From: Dyella silvae
Lineage (GTDB): Bacteria > Pseudomonadota > Gammaproteobacteria > Xanthomonadales > Rhodanobacteraceae
NCBI RefSeq assembly: GCF_026421305.1
Contig: NZ_JAPJBQ010000001.1
Location: 248,001 to 312,000, forward strand
Reading direction: 5' to 3'
DNA length: 64,000 bases
Shown piece after piece: positions 1-6,592 of this stretch; the stretch's first letter is position 1, and every line of letters starts with the position of its first letter. A model generated the notes under the pieces. That model saw only the letters and a list, made by a program, of their open reading frames with translations. It ran no database searches and was not told where the DNA came from. Position numbers and translations under genes: made by a program.

Positions 1-671
1 TCGCCCTCCTGGGGAACGTATGGCGATGGAAAGGGGATTCGCGTTATCAGGAGTTGTTCGACTACAACGCCTTAGTAAGGGCTTCGCCGCTGGAAACGCC
101 CGCCGGGTGGTCGACGCTTGCCGCTTACCTCGCGGATCTCGCTCGGAGCCTTCATGAGCTTCATCAGCTCAATGCGCATCCCGTGAATCAGACGCTACGC
201 CGGGGTTCTCAGATTGGCATCGAATTAGAAGCGTTGAAGGATTCCGCGCTTCATGCATTCCCTCAAGCCATCGATGGGCTTATTCGTAAATACATGGCTG
301 CCATTGGGCATGGCATGGATGTATTCCGTCGCCGTAACACGATGCGCTACAAGCTCAATGGCATGTGGACCGTTCGATTGCGGCCTCAAGGTCATCACGT
401 CAACCATTTTCATGGCCAGGGATGGTTGTCTTCCGTTTGCTACATCGAACTGCCGGAGACGTTGGGCAAGCAAGGCGGTGAGGGGTGGCTGAAATTAGGT
501 GAACCCTTGCTTGGGCCCTCCGATCGCAAACTCGACCCGGAATTTTTTCTTAAACCCGAGCCGGGACTTCTGGCGCTGTTTCCTTCCTGGATGTGGCACG
601 GCACCGTTCCATTCTCTGGTAGCGAGAAGGATCGGCGCCTGACCATTGCGTTTGACGTCGTTCCTGCCTGA
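1..671 (+). CDS. 2OG-Fe(II) oxygenase C-terminal part, 5' end outside the window
   Basis: The reading frame is open from base 3 without a stop, so the gene starts upstream of the window. The TTG at 54 is an internal leucine codon. The visible ~220 residues match the putative 2OG-Fe(II) oxygenase family that often follows TPR repeats: an iron-binding histidine stretch near the middle (HVNHFHGQGWLSS) and a distal WHGTVPF segment followed by an arginine (RRLTIAFD), which would bind 2-oxoglutarate. The protein is probably a TPR-oxygenase whose repeats lie off the edge. Such enzymes hydroxylate unknown substrates in the cytoplasm. The family call is firm; the substrate is unknown. Confidence 0.8.
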   Translation, partial: ALLGNVWRWKGDSRYQELFDYNALVRASPLETPAGWSTLAAYLADLARSLHELHQLNAHPVNQTLRRGSQIGIELEALKDSALHAFPQAIDGLIRKYMAAIGHGMDVFRRRNTMRYKLNGMWTVRLRPQGHHVNHFHGQGWLSSVCYIELPETLGKQGGEGWLKLGEPLLGPSDRKLDPEFFLKPEPGLLALFPSWMWHGTVPFSGSEKDRRLTIAFDVVPA

Positions 672-838
672 TCGATCGGCTCAAACACGGCGTAAAGGAA
701 CGGTGCCGGAAAATGCGCACCATACGATTCAAATCGGCCTGGCGCTCGAAGGTCGTTTTCATATCCAGACTGGGGCGCGGTCAGCGTCGAGAGCGACGGC
801 TGATGCGGTGGTGACCCCGGGCGTCGAGCTCATACGTC

Positions 839-1012
839 GTGAATGGGCGCCTGTCCAACGACGAAGATAATCATGACCATTGCGCACTCTGCCGGGCCAA
901 GTTCTCGGATCTTGGTCGTCCCGGTAAGCTAAACATCGGGTTCTGTACGTTGGATGGCCGGCACTGGGTCTGCTAACAGTGCGTGGACGATTTCAAGGCT
1001 CGCTTGCAGTGA
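839..1012 (+). pseudogene. Small zinc-ribbon-like protein interrupted by an in-frame stop
   Basis: Reading from the GTG at 839 gives an acidic start and then a HDHCALCRAKF segment, a glycine-rich middle, and GRHWVC followed by TAA at 974-976. After the stop the same frame continues with QCVDDFKARLQ and ends at TGA 1010-1012. The pieces form a CxxC...CxxC layout only if the stop is read through: the last pair is C-stop-Q-C, and one base change (GAA to TAA) would explain it. I read this as a recently inactivated small Cys4 protein. No function is known, and the start codon is uncertain because no ATG precedes it. Confidence 0.45.
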
Positions 1013-1050
1013 TTATTGATCGACGACCCGAATATGCGGACTCCTTATAC

Positions 1051-1077
1051 TGTCCGCTTCCGACCCGAAGCAGACCT
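1051..1077 (+). repeat. Palindromic repeat copy 1 (GTCCGCTTCCGACCC type)
   Basis: First of seven same-orientation copies of a ~24-nt element with arms GTCCGCT and AGCGGAC. Here the right arm is degenerate (AGCAGAC). It lies directly before the small gene that starts at 1105. Confidence 0.75.
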
Positions 1078-1104
1078 TAAATGGAACCGTGTAGAGGGAC
1101 AATC

Positions 1105-1398
1105 TTGGCAGAGTTCGTGAAAGTCAAAGTCGAATGGTCGGGAGAGAAGTTGGCGAGACTGCCAACTTTGGGAACCTACTCAACGGTCGCTCGATTTGCA
1201 GATGACCACGATTGGCCTAACGGCGATACGTGGAGCATCGTTCTGCTTCTACCTTCGGTGGACAAAATGCGAGGCGGACCTTTTGAGGCGGAAGCACGGT
1301 TTCTGGCCCCCGACGCCCCAATAGGCCGCCTAAGCCATGGGTCCGTATTCGAGCTGTTTGAAGGCCGGGTCAGGACGGCTACTGTACTGGTTTTATGA
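1105..1398 (+). CDS. Small conserved-type hypothetical protein in the repeat-separated array
   Basis: This encodes about 97 residues starting MAEFVKVKVEW. I chose the TTG at 1105 because AGAGGGA sits five bases upstream; the in-frame ATG at 1081 lies against repeat copy 1 and has no ribosome binding site. The protein alternates beta-strand-like stretches and ends in a segment (FELFEGRVRTATVLVL) like small beta-barrel proteins of unknown function. Its stop codon overlaps repeat copy 2, so gene and repeat form a compact unit. It has no signal peptide or membrane helix. I do not recognise a function. Confidence 0.55.
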   Translation: MAEFVKVKVEWSGEKLARLPTLGTYSTVARFADDHDWPNGDTWSIVLLLPSVDKMRGGPFEAEARFLAPDAPIGRLSHGSVFELFEGRVRTATVLVL

Positions 1399-1423
1399 CT
1401 GCTTCCGACCCGGAGCGGACGTT
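1397..1423 (+). repeat. Palindromic repeat copy 2
   Basis: GACTGCTTCCGACCC then GGAGCGGAC: left arm imperfect, right arm intact. It overlaps the stop codon of the preceding gene and has the same orientation as copy 1. Confidence 0.75.
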
Positions 1424-1486
1424 GCGGCTTTGGTGGATTTGTCCAAAGTAAGGGCATGGGGGAAACATGATCGGCGCCACATCGCT

Positions 1487-1774
1487 ATGAATACTTGTCC
1501 GCACTGTGGGGCTCGCGCGAGCGCGATTCGCCTACTCTCAGCTACGAGGAGGTGGCCTTACCGGTGCAGTGGCTGCGGAAAGCAGTCGCGCTTGCTTGCG
1601 GAACAAAACACACTTGCCGTGTTGGTCGTTGTCGCTGGCGTGATTGTATGTGCCTCAGTCATTTACCCAACCTGGGGTTTTGCAGTTGCGCTCGCTGCTT
1701 TCTTGGCTGTGTACGCTGTCCTCGGCATCGTTATGTTGTTTTATATGCGTCTCGAAAAGTTGCCGCTGACGTAG
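1487..1774 (+). CDS. Small membrane protein with an N-terminal zinc ribbon
   Basis: 95 residues from the ATG at 1487. The first third has two CxxC-type pairs (CPHCG near residue 4 and CSGCG near residue 28), as in a zinc ribbon. Two hydrophobic segments follow (about residues 42-62 and 65-88), so it is probably a two-pass inner-membrane protein with a cytoplasmic metal-binding head. The frame is open further upstream (ATG at 1337), but that would overlap the previous gene and the repeat, so the later start is preferred. It lies between repeat copies 2 and 3. The function is unknown. Confidence 0.6.
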   Translation: MNTCPHCGARASAIRLLSATRRWPYRCSGCGKQSRLLAEQNTLAVLVVVAGVIVCASVIYPTWGFAVALAAFLAVYAVLGIVMLFYMRLEKLPLT

Positions 1775-1818
1775 CCGGCGAAAGAGCGTAGATATCGTTC
1801 GCGGCGCAAAATTGAAAC

Positions 1819-1842
1819 GTCCGCTTCCGACCCATAGCGGAC
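1819..1842 (+). repeat. Palindromic repeat copy 3 (perfect arms)
   Basis: Perfect 7-bp inverted arms GTCCGCT and AGCGGAC around the 10-nt loop TCCGACCCAT. This is the clearest copy together with copy 6. Confidence 0.85.
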
Positions 1843-1895
1843 GCTTTCAGTGGGTTGGCCGCTAAGGCACTATTGGAGTCAGGGGCTAGTTGGGG

Positions 1896-2123
1896 ATGGG
1901 TATGGAGAAGCTATTCAAGGCTGTCGCCTTTGGGGCATGCGCGTTTGGCTTGATGGCTGTGTTTGTGCTTCTCGTAGTTTTCATCAAGTGCATGGTTCTG
2001 AGCGTCCCATTCCTACTCTCAATTGCGCTCCCTCCAGCCTTGCGTAGTAGCGCTTCCTTCGGTGTTGTCGTCACCGCTTTCATATTTATCGCCCTTCGGT
2101 CGAAGGAGCGGGAGAGGCTCTGA
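1896..2123 (+). CDS. Small two-helix membrane protein, unknown function
   Basis: About 75 residues. ATGs at 1896 and 1902 are both possible; AGGGG and GGGG lie upstream. The protein is almost all hydrophobic, with two predicted membrane helices (about residues 6-28 and 30-65) and a charged tail (RSKERERL). It lies between repeat copies 3 and 4 and follows the pattern of one small gene per repeat interval. No family is recognised. The coding call rests on the position in the array, the ribosome binding site and the continuous helix pattern. Confidence 0.45.
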   Translation: MGMEKLFKAVAFGACAFGLMAVFVLLVVFIKCMVLSVPFLLSIALPPALRSSASFGVVVTAFIFIALRSKERERL

Positions 2124-2148
2124 AGGCCAGAGGCAACATTGCGGGAAT

Positions 2149-2172
2149 GTCCGCTTCCGACTCAAAGCGAAC
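2149..2172 (+). repeat. Palindromic repeat copy 4
   Basis: GTCCGCTTCCGACTC followed by AAGCGAAC; the right arm is mutated at one position relative to AGCGGAC. Same orientation as the other copies. Confidence 0.75.
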
Positions 2173-2213
2173 CCGATATGGGCTTCAATAGAATTCAGAA
2201 TTTGGGGAAGGGA

Positions 2214-2816
2214 ATGGAAAACACGTCAGGGGGTGGTTCTCGAGCGATCGTGCCGCCGGAAGTTGATCGCTGGAACTGGGGCGCCTTTCTACTCACTTGG
2301 ATTTGGGGGATAGGGAATAGCACGTTCATTGCGTTCCTCATGTTCGTCCCGTTCGTCAACCTCGTGATGTGGTTCGTGCTCGGGGCCAAGGGAAGTGCAT
2401 GGGCCTGGCAAAACAGGCGCTGGAACAGCATCGAGGACTTCCGGCGAACACAGCGCAAGTGGGCCCTATGGGGTGGCATTACCCCCGTGCTCTTTGTTCT
2501 GATCTTCGGCGGCATCTTTTGGACCGTCGCGACGACCATGAAGAATTCCGGTGCCTACCAACTCGCCGTCAGCGAGTTGAGATTGAGCCGGGAGGTAACG
2601 GAGGTCCTCGGTTCACCGATCACGACAGGTATTCCGATGGGAAGCATTCAAATGTCCGGGCCCAATGGGAAGGCGAGCCTTGCCTTTTCTGCAGAGGGCC
2701 CAAAAGGCAAGGGCAAGATCTACGTCGAAGGTGTGGAAGCGATGGGGCAGTGGCGACTGGAGCAGGCTGTTTTCGAAGATGCGACCACAAAACGTCGAAT
2801 TGATCTTCGGAAGTAA
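2214..2816 (+). CDS. Membrane protein with C-terminal Coa1 (cytochrome c oxidase assembly factor) domain
   Basis: 200 residues. The ATG at 2214 has a strong GGGGAAGGGA upstream; the in-frame ATG at 2178 abuts repeat copy 4. The N-terminal half has a W-rich start (WNWGAFLLTWIWG) and about three hydrophobic segments up to residue ~110. The C-terminal ~85 residues (from SGAYQLAVSELR, with GSIQMSGPNGKASL and GPKGKGKIYVEG) match the Coa1/Tim21-like fold. Mitochondrial Coa1 helps cytochrome oxidase assembly, but in bacteria the domain is found in many small proteins of unknown role. No oxidase genes are nearby, so the function remains open. Confidence 0.75.
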   Translation: MENTSGGGSRAIVPPEVDRWNWGAFLLTWIWGIGNSTFIAFLMFVPFVNLVMWFVLGAKGSAWAWQNRRWNSIEDFRRTQRKWALWGGITPVLFVLIFGGIFWTVATTMKNSGAYQLAVSELRLSREVTEVLGSPITTGIPMGSIQMSGPNGKASLAFSAEGPKGKGKIYVEGVEAMGQWRLEQAVFEDATTKRRIDLRK

Positions 2817-2858
2817 CGCGAGCGGATACGAAGAGCTCGTCGATCTTGAAGTCGGAGT

Positions 2859-2881
2859 GTCCGCTTTCGACCGAAGCGGAC
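2859..2881 (+). repeat. Palindromic repeat copy 5 (8-bp arms)
   Basis: GTCCGCTT-TCGACCG-AAGCGGAC: a perfect 8-bp inverted repeat with a 7-nt loop, one base shorter overall than copies 3 and 6. Confidence 0.8.
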
Positions 2882-2963
2882 ATCGCAAGTTGGAAAGGGA
2901 GAGATGTGCACGGAACCAAGAAAAGGGGCTCAGAGCGCTTTTCTGCTTCCTTTTCTGGGCGAC

Positions 2964-3290
2964 CTAACGCGAAGAAGCACTTGGCTCGTTTATCGCGAAT
3001 TCGCGCCCGCGCCGTTCCCGCTCCAGATCGCACTGCACTTGCAGCAGCATCCAGTAGAGCGCGCTGGTGTTGAGCACCACGGCGAGGCGGATGGCGTAGT
3101 TGGCGCGCATGGGTACCTCGCCCATGATGAGTCGCCGCAGGCTGGTCACGGTAATCCCCGTGCGGCGGGCGAGGGCGGAGAGGGTCATGGCGCGGGGTAT
3201 CAGGTAGTCGTTCTTCAGCACCTCGCCGGGGGTGCGCAGGCGCTGTGAAGGGTCCACCCGCAGATGCGGGTCGAGGCGAATCAGGTTCAT
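2964..3290 (-). CDS. HigA-type XRE-family antitoxin-like regulator without a partner toxin
   Basis: 108 residues from the ATG at 3288-3290. The layout is that of the HigA/VapA addiction-module family: PGEVLKNDYLIP near residue 21, a helix-turn-helix (LSALARRTGITVTSLRRLIMGE, about residues 37-58), then a helix ending with NTSALYWMLLQVQCDLE. Antitoxins of this family bind HigB RNases and repress their own promoter. No HigB-like gene lies on either side: upstream on the same strand is an unrelated 109-residue unknown. It is therefore an orphan, perhaps a stand-alone regulator or the remnant of a module. Confidence 0.75.
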   Translation of the reverse strand: MNLIRLDPHLRVDPSQRLRTPGEVLKNDYLIPRAMTLSALARRTGITVTSLRRLIMGEVPMRANYAIRLAVVLNTSALYWMLLQVQCDLERERRGREFAINEPSASSR

Positions 3291-3386
3291 CGGATTTTCC
3301 GGTCAGGCACGGCAAGGCGACGCATCAGGGATGACATCGATGCGTGTCGGGGAATGTCCTGCGACGCTGTGCGTGATCGCCCAGGT

Positions 3387-3416
3387 GTGGCGCATCGAAG
3401 GGTATCGATGCGCCAC
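3387..3416 (-). terminator. Perfect 12-bp hairpin downstream of the unknown gene at 3439-3768
   Basis: GTGGCGCATCGA-AGGGTA-TCGATGCGCCAC, a perfect inverted repeat with a 6-nt loop, between the two minus-strand genes. There is no T-run, so it is either a weak terminator or an RNA-processing or stability element. Confidence 0.5.
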
Positions 3417-3438
3417 GGGGAACGATCACAGGACGGGG

Positions 3439-3768
3439 CTAAGCGTTCACTCTCAACGCCTCACCGGACCCATCCACCAGACGTTCAAGGCACTGGATCG
3501 CGGTGGCCACTGCAATGGCCACGGAGGCCGAAAGCGGCCATTCCAACGACTTGTGGGGAAACCCTTGGGTGCGGGCGTGCAGGCACTGCTCGTGATCGAT
3601 GCGCAGACGCGTCAGAGCATAGGCAGCCAGGGCGAGGTCTTCGCGGGTGAACACGGGCGGGGAGGGGTGTGCCGACGCCGACCCCTTGAGGGTGTCGGGT
3701 GGAGGAGTGTGGGTGCTGCCGGTGGGAACGGGCAGGCGTGCGCGTGCCGTATGATCGTGGGTAGCCAA
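3439..3768 (-). CDS. Unknown 109-residue protein with TTG start
   Basis: I chose the TTG at 3768 because TTAGGAG lies six bases upstream of it. The first ~45 residues are rich in proline, threonine and histidine and look disordered. The rest forms two helices (REDLALAAYALTRLRIDHEQC and SASVAIAVATAIQCLERLVDG). There is no signal peptide or membrane segment. I recognise no family. It may be co-transcribed with the HigA-like gene downstream, although a 148-base gap containing a perfect hairpin separates them. Confidence 0.5.
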   Translation of the reverse strand: MATHDHTARARLPVPTGSTHTPPPDTLKGSASAHPSPPVFTREDLALAAYALTRLRIDHEQCLHARTQGFPHKSLEWPLSASVAIAVATAIQCLERLVDGSGEALRVNA

Positions 3769-4082
3769 GATCAACTCCTAAGGTTGGCTTTGGTCAGCGG
3801 GTCGTGAGTGTTGACGCACTCGCGGCCCGCGCTTCATGACATCACTGCCATGGTCACTCGCGGCAACCGGTGAACAGACACCGCGAGCGACCCCTCGAGA
3901 GTACTCAGGGCTGCCATGGGCCGCTGTAGGGGTTTACCGCTACGCGCTACCCCTGTGTCGGCCGGCATGCCGACTGAATGGCCTGACGGCCGAACTTGGC
4001 ACACGGTTACGACCTGGGACCAAAAAGGGACGGCGGCAGTTACATCAGCTAACTACTTCCATCCCCTTTTATTGCCGCCTAG
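3769..4082. other. Gene-free stretch with a run of stem-loops
   Basis: I see no gene. Several inverted repeats occur in a row: 3797-3810 with 3817-3830 (12 of 14 pairs, loop TTGACG), 3853-3863 with 3881-3891 (10 of 11), and 3957-3962 with 3969-3974 (GTCGGC/GCCGAC). The first two share the sequence CACTCGCGG. This could be the 5' region of the minus-strand unknown gene, a structured RNA, or palindromic debris. Repeat copy 6 follows at 4083. Confidence 0.4.
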
Positions 4083-4106
4083 GTCCGCTTCCGACCCGTA
4101 GCGGAC
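4083..4106 (+). repeat. Palindromic repeat copy 6 (perfect arms)
   Basis: GTCCGCT-TCCGACCCGT-AGCGGAC, perfect arms that extend to GGTCCGCT/AGCGGACC. Same orientation as copies 1-5. Confidence 0.85.
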
Positions 4107-4164
4107 CATTTTTGTTGTCGCTGTCGTAACTCCACTTGTGTGCGCACGCCCGCTTGGTAGTCAT

Positions 4165-4386
4165 TCACTCTCGATCTCCGCGGAGGATCGATCGAAGAAA
4201 CCATTTCAGATCGCGACTTTTTCCCATCAAGACGAGTTCCCTTGGGGTCATGTTTCCGAGTTCGGCAATAGCTGTGCTGTTCCACCAATCAGTCAAAAGC
4301 GAAGCGTCGGGCTCCACACATCGAGCCAAGCTGATGATGGATGGATGTTGTGGCGCCTTTGAATGGCAGTTGATGGTCGTGAGCAT
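4165..4386 (-). CDS. Small MbcA/ParS (DUF2384)-like protein
   Basis: 73 residues from the ATG at 4384-4386, with GGAGAG six bases upstream. The second half, WWNSTAIAELGNMTPREL followed by a GKSRDLKWFLRSILRG helix, resembles the toxin-binding domain of Xre/MbcA/ParS antitoxins (usual pattern W...PI..L.G.TP.ELL..G). The DNA-binding N-terminal half of full antitoxins is missing, and no RES-domain toxin is adjacent. It is thus a single-domain version or a fragment. The assignment rests on motif memory alone and could be wrong. Confidence 0.5.
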   Translation of the reverse strand: MLTTINCHSKAPQHPSIISLARCVEPDASLLTDWWNSTAIAELGNMTPRELVLMGKSRDLKWFLRSILRGDRE

Positions 4387-4533
4387 GGACTTCTCTCCGA
4401 AGAGATTGATTAGGTGCCGCCATGGCCAAGGGGTCTACAGCCCACGACCAGAGTAGTGGGAGGGCTGTGCCGCTCCCCTATCGCGACGTCTTGGGGACGA
4501 ACCATGAGATCTCGCTCTTGCCCACGGCGCCGC

Positions 4534-6261
4534 TCAACCGAAGGTGAAGGCGTATGCCTGCACGCCAGCGTCGAGGAAGGTGATTTCGAAGGTGTGTTCG
4601 CCGCTGCCGTTGGCCTGCCGCACGAGTTGGTAGAGGCGTTGAACGGTGACGGTGCCATTGCCATCGGCATCGATATCCATGCCATGGTCGGGGCCAGGCA
4701 CCTTTCCATCGATCAGCACGCGAAAGCGCACGGGCTTGCCGTCGGGGCCGGGACCCAGCACGAGGTGCAGGTCGCGGCCATGGAAACGATAGGCGATGCG
4801 CCCGCCAGCATCATCGAGCCGCGCGTTTTCTTCGCCGACTGTCCAGTGCCCGTCGAGCGCCCACTGGTTGGCTGTCAGTGTCTGAGGTGCGCGGTAGGTC
4901 GAGCTGTTGTCATGCGTCATCTGACCGCCGGCAAAGCTTTCGGCCCGTGCATAGCCCACATAGGTTTCTGGTGAGAGTTTGTCGTCATGTTCGCCGGCGG
5001 CGGCTTCTGCGCCCTTCGCATTGGGCTGTACGTAGCCAGCTGGCAGGTTCTTTTGGCCAGCCTCGGTCAGCAGTTGGCGAATCACATCTTCACTCTCGGC
5101 GTAGGCGCCCTCGCCGAAATGGTGGTGGCGAATTCGACCCTTGGCGTCGACGAAGTAATGCGCCGGCCAGTATTCGTTGCCGAAGCTCTTCCAGATGACG
5201 TAGTTGTTGTCGAGCGCGACCGGGTAGTCCACACCGAGGTCCTTCACGGCATGGGTAACGTTGTGCGGATCCTTCTCGAAGGCGAACTCGGGCGCATGCA
5301 CGCCGATGACTACAAGTCCGTGATCCTTGTACTTGTCGGCCCAGCCACGCACGTAAGGAAGTGTGCGAATGCAGTTGATGCAGGAGTAGGTCCAGAAGTC
5401 GATCAGCACCACCTTGCCGCGCAGCGACTGCGCTGTGAGCGGAGGACTGTTGAGCCATTGGGTAGCGCCGTCGAGCGGAGGCAACTCGCCTTCTATCGAC
5501 AACGGCTCACCGACCTTGGCGACGGGTTGCGCGGGAGATGCCGGGCGTGCCACTTCGATCAGCCTCTGCTCGATGCCGCCGGTGCTAGCGAGAGAGACGC
5601 GGGTGAGCAACCCCGTGTCCAAGCCCAGCGCAATGGCGGCGACGCCGGCCAACACCAGGGCGCCGAGGGCGCGACGCACCCACTCGCCCGCACCGAGCGA
5701 ACGCTTCATGAGGGCGAACACCTTGCCACCAATGGCAAGTGCCAGCGCAAGCGAGGTCGCGGCGCCGCCCGCATAGGTGAGCAGCAATACCGTCGTCTGG
5801 ACGCTGGCTCCGTTGAGAGCCGCTCCCGTAAGCAGCAATCCCAGGATGGGGCCTGCGCATGGCGCCCACAGCAGCCCCGTTGCGACACCCAGGCCTGCGG
5901 CCGAAAGCACCGAATCATCATGGCTGTCGCTTTGCTGAGTCAGCTTGTTGCCTAGCGCTACGAACGGGCGGCTGATCCATTCGGCGACGCGCTCGGAGAG
6001 CAAGGTAAGGCCGAGCACGGCAAGCACAGCAAGGGCAAGCAGGCGGCCATATTGGTTGGCGCGGATGGCCCAACCGCCCCCCACGGCGGCAAGCGTGGCG
6101 ACTACCGCAAAAGTGAGGGCCATGCCAACGAGCATGGGCAGTCCATTGCGTGCGAACGGGCGGTCCGCTCGCGCGAAGACGAAGGGCAGCACCGGCAGGA
6201 TGCACGGACTAAGGATCGTCAGCACGCCGCCGAAGTAAGCAAGGATCAGTAGTAGAAGCAT
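4534..6261 (-). CDS. dipZ: DipZ: CcdA-type membrane domain fused to a TlpA-like thioredoxin
   Basis: 575 residues. Residues 1-230 carry about six membrane helices with the two conserved CcdA cysteines (SPC at 20, APC at 135), which relay electrons across the inner membrane. Residues ~245-400 form a periplasmic thioredoxin/AhpC-like domain with the redox pair C294-I-N-C297 (WTYSCINC). The last ~150 residues are the extra beta domain usual in DipZ. The protein supplies reducing power for disulfide exchange or cytochrome c maturation in the envelope. No cytochrome c genes are adjacent, so it seems to be a stand-alone unit. There is no strong ribosome binding site, but the start matches the family. 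Confidence 0.92.
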   Translation of the reverse strand: MLLLLILAYFGGVLTILSPCILPVLPFVFARADRPFARNGLPMLVGMALTFAVVATLAAVGGGWAIRANQYGRLLALAVLAVLGLTLLSERVAEWISRPFVALGNKLTQQSDSHDDSVLSAAGLGVATGLLWAPCAGPILGLLLTGAALNGASVQTTVLLLTYAGGAATSLALALAIGGKVFALMKRSLGAGEWVRRALGALVLAGVAAIALGLDTGLLTRVSLASTGGIEQRLIEVARPASPAQPVAKVGEPLSIEGELPPLDGATQWLNSPPLTAQSLRGKVVLIDFWTYSCINCIRTLPYVRGWADKYKDHGLVVIGVHAPEFAFEKDPHNVTHAVKDLGVDYPVALDNNYVIWKSFGNEYWPAHYFVDAKGRIRHHHFGEGAYAESEDVIRQLLTEAGQKNLPAGYVQPNAKGAEAAAGEHDDKLSPETYVGYARAESFAGGQMTHDNSSTYRAPQTLTANQWALDGHWTVGEENARLDDAGGRIAYRFHGRDLHLVLGPGPDGKPVRFRVLIDGKVPGPDHGMDIDADGNGTVTVQRLYQLVRQANGSGEHTFEITFLDAGVQAYAFTFG

Positions 6262-6592
6262 ACGGGTGACATCCGTGGTGGATTGAGGGGGAGCACGACC
6301 TGGGAGTGAGGTGATGCCCCTGTGCGTGCGAGGTCGCAGGTATGGCGAAAAGTGCGCGCGGGTTTGCGTGCCAACGTCTGTGCTTCAGTCGCGCCGAACG
6401 CACATGCTTGGCTGGTCGGTAGACGGAACGACGCGTCCACTCGTCGACAAATCAGATGTCAGCCAAACTGGTCAAAATGCGGCTGTGGCGATGTGACAGT
6501 CACAGCGCGCGCCTGCAATGAGGGCATGTCGCTTTGCGGTGATGCAATTCATCAGCACAAAGGAGACATGTCCCTCATCGAGGTAGCACTTG
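6262..6592. other. Intergenic region, no convincing gene
   Basis: It lies between dipZ and the alpha/beta hydrolase gene, both on the minus strand, and should carry the dipZ promoter. The plus-strand open frame at 6322-6609 lacks a ribosome binding site and runs into the hydrolase gene antisense, so I do not count it. Confidence 0.4.

Noticed and set aside
2904-3248. Plus-strand open frame after repeat copy 5 as a further cassette gene
   Set aside because: From 2964 on it is antisense to the HigA-type gene and its composition is that of a shadow frame. Only the first 20 codons are free, so at most a truncated remnant.
1051-4106. Integron with attC sites
   Set aside because: The repeats are only ~24 nt, lack the paired core sites of attC, and no integrase gene is present in the window.
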